DNA from: a virus
Strand: one strand, 5' to 3'
IMG/VR virus record: IMGVR_UViG_3300010883_000144
Coordinates: 1-37,048 of that record
Length of the DNA stretch: 37,048 bases
The notes beneath the pieces were generated by a model. That model was not told where the DNA came from. It searched no databases and was given only the letters and a program-made list of their open reading frames with translations. Numbering within the stretch: position 1 is the first letter of the stretch; every line of letters starts with the position of its first letter. Below are positions 23,066-32,081 of this stretch, in pieces. The translations under genes were made by a program, and so were the position numbers.

Positions 23066-26000
23066 GATTGTTCGTAGACCCTTTTAACTTTAACCCTAAG
23101 CGCTAAGGGCCAGTTATTCTCACGCTTAACTTGATACCTGAGTACTCCGTCGACTGTAACCTGCTCTAAATATCCCAGCTCTTGGGCAAAGTCGTAAAAA
23201 TTGTCTAATTTTATATTGGAGTTGCTAAAGTCGATTAAATCACTCGCATTTGGATTCTTATTGGCATATTGCGAAATCCTTGGGTCATCTACTAGATGCA
23301 AGTTAGTCCCGATACCATCGAGCTTGCTTCTAAGCGCAGTTTTTAACTTAAACTCGTTCAAAGAATACGGAATAGCCAAAATCATATCAAAAGCAAAACC
23401 ATCGTGAAAATCACTCATGATTTCTTCAAAATTTGATTTCGCTTCATTTATAGACGTCAACACTTCGCTAGCTCTCAATGAACCCTTATCGATCGGTTGG
23501 TTAAACCTGAAGGGGTGAAACCACGATTTATCACCGTCTTCGTTGTTGATGAAGGCATCCTTGGAAAAGAGAGAAAAATCGTTGCCAGAAACATCGACAA
23601 CTTTGCTTCTTCCGTAAGAGTCAAACTCCCTATATTCCAGGCGTCCGGTCTCATCATTAGATATTGCGGGAACGTAAGTTCTGTCAAAGAAGTATTTTAA
23701 AATGTGCCTCGCTTGTCCCGTAGATGAATCTTGATGTGCCCTTAAGTAATCTACAATGCCTTTTGTGTGAGTCCTTAACTCTTCTCGGTAGTTCCTCTCA
23801 TCAGAGAATAGATCGTCGTTTGTCACGCTGCTTAGCATTTGGTGATTGTATTTTTTTGGAATTAAGTATGAATAAAAGTCTAAACCGATAACTTTGCTAA
23901 TATACGTTTTTAAAAACGTGTTAAGAGAAAATTTAATGTTGCTAGCTTCTGGTGTTTGAGCTAATCCGTCGGGGTGGTTGGGATCTTCAGTATTGTTCCA
24001 ATTTTTGAGTATCCCGTCGGTCTTTCGATCGGGATCAATTATCCAAGAAGATAACTTAGACATCACTGTTCGATGATTAATGCTTTCGTGGGATATTGAC
24101 TCCATTTGTGCTGTCCACCAAGCTAAGTTGTAAAACCTATAAGCTTTCGATCGAGGATATATCATGTCTGTCAAAGCGAGTCGTGGGATATGCTCAAAAA
24201 CCAACCACGGTCGGAAATAATCAACCATCTCAAATTCAACTTTGATTTTGTAATTGCTTCGAGAAGAGACAGAAAAATTGGTTAAATCGTTTTCAGCGGT
24301 GGAAAATGTCTGATTAGCCGAAAGTATTTTATCTAACTGTCCTGATTCTATTCCGAAAACGCAAACTCTATCCCCGGGTGTCAAGGCATTTTGAGACATA
24401 AAATTTCTCTCTATCTTCAAGAACGGCGCAATCGCTCCATGAGCTCGAATTGAATCAGAAGGCTCTTGAGTTTTCTCAATATCATATGGACTTAACTTAA
24501 ACAGCGTTGGAAAATGTTGCAGGCCGTCGAAGACAGCAATATTGTCGTCTTGGAGTTTGAGTTGATCTTGGGCAGAGATAGTTTTACCGTAATGAAGGTT
24601 CTGGGTGGGATCGAGACCCTGTAGTACACCGTCAACGAGATATGAAAACGCGGCGCTGGGCAACGTTGCTGGGCTGGGCGAAATTAGTTGGTGAAGGTTG
24701 TGGTTACCTTGCTTTCCCTCTTGAACCAGCATACGCAAACTACAAAGATTATCTAAAACGTCTGGAGTTACATTGATAATTCCAGCACGCTGGATGAAAT
24801 CCAATACCCAATTGGGAGCGTTATCGTAAATGCCAGGGCCATGTTCGCCGGTCCCAGGAATTTGGCTAAGATTCGAAAAAGCTCCAGCGTAACCCGAAAC
24901 AAACACTTCCCAAGCCGCAGCATACGTTTCAAGATAAGCTTTTAGCGTATACAAGTACTCAAGGTACTGGCCCTCTAGAGATTCGATGTTACGAATTAGG
25001 GCTAAATCAGTTTTTAATTTCAAATCGTGGCTCTGACCCGGGGCAGGCTGTAGTTGAAAGTTCGCAAATTTCAATAAATTTAATTCAAAGATTGGGTTAT
25101 GAGCATCGACTACGGCAGTGTCTATTTGCCTGTAAAAATCTACGTCTAAAGACGGATATTCGATGGTCCAATGTTTAAAAAACGGCATATTGGAAATAAT
25201 AAGCCTATTTCGTCTTGCATCATTGTTGGGCACATTGTAAGTGTCGTTATAACCCTGAGTAGCTATCAAAGCCTGCCTAAAGAAAATTAGGGCTTCGTTC
25301 TCAGCCTCATTCTGTTTGGCTTTCTGACTTTCTGCCAAGTGCCCTTGAAATGACGTTTTATTCAAACCGACAATTTCGAATTCGCTTACTGAATACGCCA
25401 TGGAGTTGAGACCCTCAGGCGTGCTTATACGACGAAAATTAAAGTTTTGGTCTGGTATACCTGATATCCCACGAGCAGCCATCGAATCCCTGATATTTTT
25501 ACCGATTTGAAGATCGATAGTCAGTTGTTGAGATGTCCACCCGTCTTGACCCTCGAAATCGGGCGGGTTGTTAAAGTCGGATTCGTCACCGGCTATTTTT
25601 ACCCGCTTTACGTAAGAATCAAGCTCTGACATGAGTCTTAGTGAAGATCTCTGTGTCCTGTTGATCTGACTAAATTCTTCGTAGACGGGCTCTTCGCTCC
25701 ACCATGTTATCGGTCTAGTTGGTTGAGAGTCGTCCCTGACAAGCCATATATTAAACTCGACAATATGAGCATCAGCTACTGCGGGGTCGACTCCGACGTT
25801 GCGTACCGGTCCGTCAACAGTACGGGTAATAGACTCACCGCGATGCAAGGTATCCATCTCGGGCCGAAGATGCCTGATAAAATCCGGGTCATTCTCCACT
25901 GCTTCTTCGCTTACGCTAATCACGGTACGATCAGCCTCGGCATTCGGAGCGTAAGCCATCTCAGGTGGAAGCTTATGTTGTCTACCAACAATATCCTCTG

Positions 26001-29000
26001 TCCAGCCACCGAACACTTGGCGAGCGTGGGAACATGGGACCATGTGGGTGAAAGCTGTGGCTCGCTGGTATGTACTCGTGGCGGGGTTGTGAATCCAATA
26101 ATCGTTGAAGCTAGATAAAGATTCATCAGTGGGGTCTAAGCCGGCCTGAGGACGACGATCTACTCCTGAGCCACCCCAACTTGCCGGTTGGGTTTCATTC
26201 TGACCCGGATAAGCTATGTAAGAAACGTGCCCTTGATCCTCGAAGTGGCTTGGTTTTCCGGTCCAATTGATCAAGGAGCGTGTCACTGGATCAAGCCCAT
26301 AAATTACATCATTCGTGATAGATGCTGCGATGGCGTTATGATTAAGACCGTATTTGTTAAAATTTCTAGGAGCTAATCGATGGCCCCACCTAAACGTGCG
26401 TTGATCAAAACGGTCGATAGCTTGCTTAGCAGTATATGCATGCTCGTGCCCGATTTTGTCGGTATTCGGATTTGTGCCGCCTCCGGATTCATTCGGTACC
26501 GACCAGCCGTCCATTAGCGTCTCGAGGGAGTGGGGCCAATTTACGTTATTATAATCGTGGGGTCCAGAGTCGTTTATCTGACCTTGAGAGTGTTCTGTAG
26601 ATGCTCCGCTATGATAATAAAACATCATCTCTTCGTAGAACTCTTGCGATGTTGGAGGTACGTACTGCCAGTAACCGCTTAACAGACCGCCTAGGCCGAA
26701 TTCGCCCTTTGAATCAACCATTCCTGGATGGCAGCCAAAGCCTTTGATGTTGTGGCTACCGTATGATGGCCAACCACCAGCAATATTCGGTGCTGAGCTC
26801 TTCCAGTAGGTGCCATCATCGTTGAGGAGTGGTTTTGTTCGAGACAATTTACCGCCGGATTCACGGTTGTACGGTGGGTTTATGTATTGCTCAGCGTCAC
26901 TGGGCAATGGTAAGACAGATGCTTTATCATCCGATAACCTAATAAAAAACGCTTTCGCCATCTGGAAATTCTTGATCCAGGCTATATGGTTTATCGACGA
27001 CAACCAATTCTTCAAGTCGACTCTGGATTGACTACTATATTCATAATACTGAATAACATCAGCTAACCTAGAAAATGAGTTTGGTTGAGTAAGGAAACCA
27101 TTTGCACCGTCTTTCCATTTACTAATTCCAGTTATCTCTCTCAAATCGAGCATGTGATTCGCAGCGATGCCGACGCCAAACGCTCGCTCACACCAGCCAA
27201 TAATGTGCGCTGCAGGTTCGTCGATATTTGCGTTGGCTGTTCCCGCCCAGCGGTATGCCGAGGGGCTGAGTGGGTAGTGAAGCACCCCATCTACGGGAGG
27301 GGTATTATCTACATTTTGCCAGTGGTCAGTCGGTACCGGGAGGTTGCACTGATATGCTTCGAAAAAATTGTATGTTGCCTTCTTTAGTCGAACTCGAATC
27401 GTCACCTTGTGGCGATGAAGTTCCACATCTGAAACCGCTGAATCTGAAATGACCCTGGGCCTAAAAAACCAACTTTGTGACTGGTTATCTAAGTTGCTCT
27501 GCCTATTACTTGCAGCAGAATTGTCCCAATAAATCTTCTCCCTCTCTTTTAACGTGGGTGACCTCTCGTAAAGCATAGCATACCAATGAGGAGGGAGACC
27601 GACGATATTTCGCTTATAAAAAGCGTCTACAGCTTCTAGATCTCGAGAATTAAAAATTCCGCGATCTTCATTAGACATGTTGTGTACACCGTAGTTGTAG
27701 CCAACGGGGCCGCTCTGCCCCGCACCACCCGCTGCCGATCCAAGGTCCCCGCCAAGGCCGCCCTCGGACCGGGCGTTCACGGTTGAATATGGGCGGTGAG
27801 AGTATCCAAAGAAAGTTAAAACTCTTTGGTAAGAGGTGTTGTTTTCGGTTCGGTTGTTAGGATGCGTAAGATAGACCCTGATTGCTTCTGTGGGCATGCC
27901 GGAGTTGATAAGTTCTAGTAAATCTTCCGATATGCCAACTTCCTTAGCAACTACACCCATAAAATGTGAATCGTAACTAGGTCTCTGTTGCACACCAATA
28001 GTTTTACTGTCTCTGCTATTAAGTAAGAGACGAGTTGAGGCCGATGAGGAGACGTAGTCTTCGAGAAGATCATTGGCGTTCATTCCAGCAGTAGCTACGA
28101 TCCCTGCGATTTTTTTATCTAGAAAATCGCTAGTCAAAGATACGTGCGGTAAAAACCCAGATTTTGTTGCTCTTGCTATAACTTCCACATCGGGGGTGGC
28201 GTCGTTTAAATTATTGTCATTTTTAATAGACAAAAAGAAGCTGGGATTTATTGTTAAACGTTTCTCAGCAGCTTGAAAATATTGGTTAGTCCTTGCTACA
28301 AAATCGTTCAAGCGACGTGCAACTTCTTGCCGCATCCCAAATCCGTTGTTACCCGCTAAGTCATCGCGTGTGTAACCGTTGAGCGCGTTGGACCGCAAAG
28401 CATTCAAGCTGCTCTTGATCTCTGTATCATTCTCATTGCTATCGGTTCGAAACTCTTGAAAGTAACTGTGTCTTTCGTTATCCTCTAACAAAAATGTGTT
28501 GTTTCCTACAGCGTCTGTCGTAGCTAACTGAAACTGGGGTTTTACTCGAGGTAAATCATTGCATATCTCAGAAGCAATTTCAACGTATTCCCAAACGCAG
28601 CGAAATATCTCTTGAGCTGACATTTTCAGGGTATGTTCTCCCGCTCCCCCCTCAACTCTGCTTACTAACCCAAGACCAGTTAAAATCCCTATCTCGTTTT
28701 TTTGAAACCTCGATCTTGACCACGTTTTTTCAAAATCATCGCCCAAATTATCAAAACCGTAAAAAAGTTGAGCACAGATATTTTCTGATAGCGCTACTAA
28801 GATATTGGTGTCTCTATTTAAATTTAAAAACCTAGATTTGTAATCTTCTGCAACCCACTCACTTACAGCCGATCGGGAACTTCCGCCGAGGCCGCTGAAA
28901 CCGGCATGGCCCGTAGCACCCCCAGCACCAACACCGAAAACTCCGTAAACTTGCACACCACCCAACTGGCTCTGATCTCCCTGGCCTCGCTGAGAAAGGT

Positions 29001-32000
29001 TGTACTGAGAACCTGCAGCATCAAGTGTGACACGTCTCAGTTCGTCATCGTGACCAACCCATGATTCAGAACCGGTACCTGTGGAATCGCCGTTGGCGTT
29101 GCTACCCCCACGCCGTTCTCCTGTGCGGCCACCGAACAACCTTCTTCTGTGCCTGTACTCTTCAACCCGACCACGAGCTTGAGCGGCGTGGATTTCTGCG
29201 TCTCCGGCGCCACCACCAGCAACAGTGGATTGGAACCGATAGGTTTGTTCTGGTCGAAAACCCGGGGATGAGCTGTAACTTCCGGACTCTTCATCGTAAA
29301 AAAAGTCTCTGATAACATCTTCGTATAACCCGTAAGTTTCTTCACCTCCACGATTTTCAAGACCCCCGTAGAATTCACTTAACTTAGTTGACCACCCGTT
29401 ATCTCCCGGTTTCAAATCATACACTTTGTAAATAACATCAGAGATAGTTTGGCGATAAAGAGTTCTAACGTTGTTGATCTCTGAGGGTAAGCCTGCGTTG
29501 TAGTCCATGGTTGCGAACAAATCGCCCGTTAAAAACCTCATGTTCTCATCAGTCATGACGTTATTTCTAATCTGCGTTATTGTTTTCTGCATAGATTCTA
29601 CAGCGTCGGCTAAGAGCAGACCTGTAAATGGTTGGTTGAGTGCTTCGGAAAACGATAAACCCTCAAGCATTTTTACGTTGTGACGAAATTTATGAAAATA
29701 CTCGCCGTATAAGGCATTGGCAACCCCACGAAACTTCTTATTAATTCTACTAAAATATGGAAAAGTTGGAATGTCACTGTCGGGAAGCTCTATTCCCAAT
29801 TGAAATAGAACAGACAAAAATATAAACTTTTTCCTAAGGCCGGTATTGAGCTGTGCTATATAGCTGCTATTTATCATCGTTACAACATCGTTAGATATCG
29901 TACCCCCAACGCCAGCTAGCGTGCTACCACCGCTATAAGCAGATACCCCAGTACTAGTCTCAAATGACCTTAAGCTAGTATCAGCACCGTGATCATTTGT
30001 CATTTTTGTGCGTATATCTTCTTCATTAATGTTGCTTAATGATCTGTTTTGGTGAAAAAACTTCAAAGCGTACTGAGAATGCTGGGCGTTTATCATCATC
30101 CCGGGGAGATAAAAACACTTAGTCAAAGCAGATTCAAAAATCAAACGACCGACTCTTCTCTTAGTAATATGAGCCACTATATTTCTTGGATCTAATAAAA
30201 CTAAAGAAACCTGTTCTTGTCTCGTAGGCGCTTCGGTGCTAATCGGACAAATCATCCGGATAAGATGATCAACTAGTTTAGACAAATTCGATGGGCCGTA
30301 CTCAAAAGGGAACGGAAGCATATCTTCAAATTTCTGTTGCAACAGTGCGGGTCTTTCACCAGTGTTGCCAGTTCTAGCTTCACTGATAATTTTGAATAAT
30401 TGAACTTTTTTTATCTTAATAAGATCTCTTAGCGTCATGAAAAACGTCATCTTGTTATTGTCATGCTGTTCTATATAATCGTTAGTAAGATACGGGCAAA
30501 TAACTATGTTAGTTTGACTCGATTCTGTGTCACCGCTTCTTATTTTGATATGTCTTGCTAAAAGTAGCTCTAATGCATCACCGACACCCTGCGAATTAGA
30601 TCCGGGAGGACGTATTAGCAATTTACCAGCGGCACTATGTTGCGGGGCTATGCGAAGAGTAAATTCGTGTCGGCTTAACAAAGCTGCTTTTAAAATGGCA
30701 TCCCTAATTATAAAAGCATGTTTATATAACTTGCTTTTGTCTCCGTGACTATCGTTTAGCAAGTTAACGCTATCATACTTCTCTGAATAGCCGCTTGGAT
30801 TATGAATGTTATATGCATCATCATCTAATTCACCATCAATCTCATGGTAGTGAAATTCTTTGACTATAGAATTTAAATAAGTGTGAATATTTCTTAGTGA
30901 TTCTATCGTATTTTTTGGGCGCATGTTGACTGAGCTATTTAGCCTATTAGCCGGGCGACCGCCGAGATATCGAAATTTAAATTTATAATATTGATTATCT
31001 AAACCTGTTGCTTTAAACCTATCAGCTTTATTGGAGGGAGCGGCGCCACCATCTGCATAAGTTTCAGAAAAACGAGAGGGGTGGTAATATCTTTTAACGC
31101 TCTCCCAGCGGGTCGGGTTCTCTTGAGAAAAATGTGACATAGACGCGGCGGCGGGGGCTTGGGTTTCGTGTCCGATATTGTCCGAGTTGGGAGTGCGCTC
31201 ATCAGGAGACCACTCTCTGGGAAAGTTATTAGTAGCAGCAATTAGAAACTTATCACACTGATAAAGTGTTTTGTAAAAATCGATGATGTGACTCAATTTC
31301 GTTGCTGTGTCATCTAAATCATCTCTAATATGTCTGAATGGGCCTCCCGGGGCAAGACTAATGGTGCTAAGATTAGGAGATTTATTCGAAGGATTGGGGG
31401 GTTTGAAACTGAATCCGGCATGACCGTCAACCCACTTGTTTAAATCCGTACCGTTAAGAAAAGATTGACCCAAATCAACGAATCCGTCATTGGTGCCGGA
31501 GTGAATGGATCTTCCAAAACCATCAGCATTTTCAGAGTTCCTCAAATTGTTATAATCTTTTAACTCGGGACCAATAGCATACTCTAAAAACAAGCAGTTA
31601 GCAGCCCAGTCTCGCCAACCCTTAGAGTCGGAATTTCTTCTCCACGTTTTTGCAACCCTAGATTCGTTAGCTGCTTCTCCGGTAAGGGCGGTGGGGTCAC
31701 CGTCTGCTGCGATAGAATGCTCTGTGTTTAATGCAACGTAGTTAAAATCTGCTAATATGTGTGCAGGAGATCGAGCTAGCTCGCCAGCTAACAGCAACTC
31801 TAAAAAAGAATCTCCGTTCTCGACCAAGTATTCGTCAGTAAAATTTACAGATTCTTGAAATTGTTTCAGTATATCGTCAGAAACTTCTCCCTTAAATATT
31901 TGGTTAGCATTAAAAACTGTAGTTCTAGAAGGGCGTAAAACAGACACAACACCCAGCCGGTCCAGGCGCCGAGTTTTTGATTCTTCGCTAATATTAGCGA

Positions 32001-32079
32001 GGGGATCACGAATTCTAGAAACTCTACGACCGTGATCCCCAATGTTTCCGACAGCGTCAGCATCTCGATTACGTCCCAC
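23062..32079 (-). CDS. Giant putative virion protein (3005 aa)
   Basis: No family was recognised. This 9-kb frame has no internal stop and takes up a quarter of the window. The start is GTG at 32079, three bases after the previous stop, with GGGAG about 13 bases upstream. The first 30 residues are Arg/Asp-rich. The bulk is polar and rich in Asn, Ser, Asp and aromatics, with many mixed helix/strand segments. Two Gly-rich, GC-rich linkers stand out at residues about 940-1070 (GVGAGGATGHAGFSGLGG) and about 1430-1463 (GGLGGDLGSAAGGAG), which may separate three large domains. No signal peptide, transmembrane helix, long coiled coil or obvious tandem repeat is visible, arguing against a tape-measure protein. 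Flanked by virion genes and overlapping the FN3 protein, it is most likely a large tail, baseplate or fibre component. Confidence 0.85.
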   Translation of the reverse strand: MGRNRDADAVGNIGDHGRRVSRIRDPLANISEESKTRRLDRLGVVSVLRPSRTTVFNANQIFKGEVSDDILKQFQESVNFTDEYLVENGDSFLELLLAGELARSPAHILADFNYVALNTEHSIAADGDPTALTGEAANESRVAKTWRRNSDSKGWRDWAANCLFLEYAIGPELKDYNNLRNSENADGFGRSIHSGTNDGFVDLGQSFLNGTDLNKWVDGHAGFSFKPPNPSNKSPNLSTISLAPGGPFRHIRDDLDDTATKLSHIIDFYKTLYQCDKFLIAATNNFPREWSPDERTPNSDNIGHETQAPAAASMSHFSQENPTRWESVKRYYHPSRFSETYADGGAAPSNKADRFKATGLDNQYYKFKFRYLGGRPANRLNSSVNMRPKNTIESLRNIHTYLNSIVKEFHYHEIDGELDDDAYNIHNPSGYSEKYDSVNLLNDSHGDKSKLYKHAFIIRDAILKAALLSRHEFTLRIAPQHSAAGKLLIRPPGSNSQGVGDALELLLARHIKIRSGDTESSQTNIVICPYLTNDYIEQHDNNKMTFFMTLRDLIKIKKVQLFKIISEARTGNTGERPALLQQKFEDMLPFPFEYGPSNLSKLVDHLIRMICPISTEAPTRQEQVSLVLLDPRNIVAHITKRRVGRLIFESALTKCFYLPGMMINAQHSQYALKFFHQNRSLSNINEEDIRTKMTNDHGADTSLRSFETSTGVSAYSGGSTLAGVGGTISNDVVTMINSSYIAQLNTGLRKKFIFLSVLFQLGIELPDSDIPTFPYFSRINKKFRGVANALYGEYFHKFRHNVKMLEGLSFSEALNQPFTGLLLADAVESMQKTITQIRNNVMTDENMRFLTGDLFATMDYNAGLPSEINNVRTLYRQTISDVIYKVYDLKPGDNGWSTKLSEFYGGLENRGGEETYGLYEDVIRDFFYDEESGSYSSSPGFRPEQTYRFQSTVAGGGAGDAEIHAAQARGRVEEYRHRRRLFGGRTGERRGGSNANGDSTGTGSESWVGHDDELRRVTLDAAGSQYNLSQRGQGDQSQLGGVQVYGVFGVGAGGATGHAGFSGLGGSSRSAVSEWVAEDYKSRFLNLNRDTNILVALSENICAQLFYGFDNLGDDFEKTWSRSRFQKNEIGILTGLGLVSRVEGGAGEHTLKMSAQEIFRCVWEYVEIASEICNDLPRVKPQFQLATTDAVGNNTFLLEDNERHSYFQEFRTDSNENDTEIKSSLNALRSNALNGYTRDDLAGNNGFGMRQEVARRLNDFVARTNQYFQAAEKRLTINPSFFLSIKNDNNLNDATPDVEVIARATKSGFLPHVSLTSDFLDKKIAGIVATAGMNANDLLEDYVSSSASTRLLLNSRDSKTIGVQQRPSYDSHFMGVVAKEVGISEDLLELINSGMPTEAIRVYLTHPNNRTENNTSYQRVLTFFGYSHRPYSTVNARSEGGLGGDLGSAAGGAGQSGPVGYNYGVHNMSNEDRGIFNSRDLEAVDAFYKRNIVGLPPHWYAMLYERSPTLKEREKIYWDNSAASNRQSNLDNQSQSWFFRPRVISDSAVSDVELHRHKVTIRVRLKKATYNFFEAYQCNLPVPTDHWQNVDNTPPVDGVLHYPLSPSAYRWAGTANANIDEPAAHIIGWCERAFGVGIAANHMLDLREITGISKWKDGANGFLTQPNSFSRLADVIQYYEYSSQSRVDLKNWLSSINHIAWIKNFQMAKAFFIRLSDDKASVLPLPSDAEQYINPPYNRESGGKLSRTKPLLNDDGTYWKSSAPNIAGGWPSYGSHNIKGFGCHPGMVDSKGEFGLGGLLSGYWQYVPPTSQEFYEEMMFYYHSGASTEHSQGQINDSGPHDYNNVNWPHSLETLMDGWSVPNESGGGTNPNTDKIGHEHAYTAKQAIDRFDQRTFRWGHRLAPRNFNKYGLNHNAIAASITNDVIYGLDPVTRSLINWTGKPSHFEDQGHVSYIAYPGQNETQPASWGGSGVDRRPQAGLDPTDESLSSFNDYWIHNPATSTYQRATAFTHMVPCSHARQVFGGWTEDIVGRQHKLPPEMAYAPNAEADRTVISVSEEAVENDPDFIRHLRPEMDTLHRGESITRTVDGPVRNVGVDPAVADAHIVEFNIWLVRDDSQPTRPITWWSEEPVYEEFSQINRTQRSSLRLMSELDSYVKRVKIAGDESDFNNPPDFEGQDGWTSQQLTIDLQIGKNIRDSMAARGISGIPDQNFNFRRISTPEGLNSMAYSVSEFEIVGLNKTSFQGHLAESQKAKQNEAENEALIFFRQALIATQGYNDTYNVPNNDARRNRLIISNMPFFKHWTIEYPSLDVDFYRQIDTAVVDAHNPIFELNLLKFANFQLQPAPGQSHDLKLKTDLALIRNIESLEGQYLEYLYTLKAYLETYAAAWEVFVSGYAGAFSNLSQIPGTGEHGPGIYDNAPNWVLDFIQRAGIINVTPDVLDNLCSLRMLVQEGKQGNHNLHQLISPSPATLPSAAFSYLVDGVLQGLDPTQNLHYGKTISAQDQLKLQDDNIAVFDGLQHFPTLFKLSPYDIEKTQEPSDSIRAHGAIAPFLKIERNFMSQNALTPGDRVCVFGIESGQLDKILSANQTFSTAENDLTNFSVSSRSNYKIKVEFEMVDYFRPWLVFEHIPRLALTDMIYPRSKAYRFYNLAWWTAQMESISHESINHRTVMSKLSSWIIDPDRKTDGILKNWNNTEDPNHPDGLAQTPEASNIKFSLNTFLKTYISKVIGLDFYSYLIPKKYNHQMLSSVTNDDLFSDERNYREELRTHTKGIVDYLRAHQDSSTGQARHILKYFFDRTYVPAISNDETGRLEYREFDSYGRSKVVDVSGNDFSLFSKDAFINNEDGDKSWFHPFRFNQPIDKGSLRASEVLTSINEAKSNFEEIMSDFHDGFAFDMILAIPYSLNEFKLKTALRSKLDGIGTNLHLVDDPRISQYANKNPNASDLIDFSNSNIKLDNFYDFAQELGYLEQVTVDGVLRYQVKRENNWPLALRVKVKRVYEQS

Positions 32080-32081
32080 TT

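Noticed and set aside
29037-29378. Second minus-strand frame of 113 codons inside the giant gene
   Set aside because: It arises in the GC-rich Gly linker where stops are rare; no ribosome site or recognisable domain.
23062-32079. Giant protein as a tail tape-measure protein
   Set aside because: Tape measures are mainly helical with coiled coils and hydrophobic segments; this chain is mixed, polar and aromatic-rich with Gly linkers.
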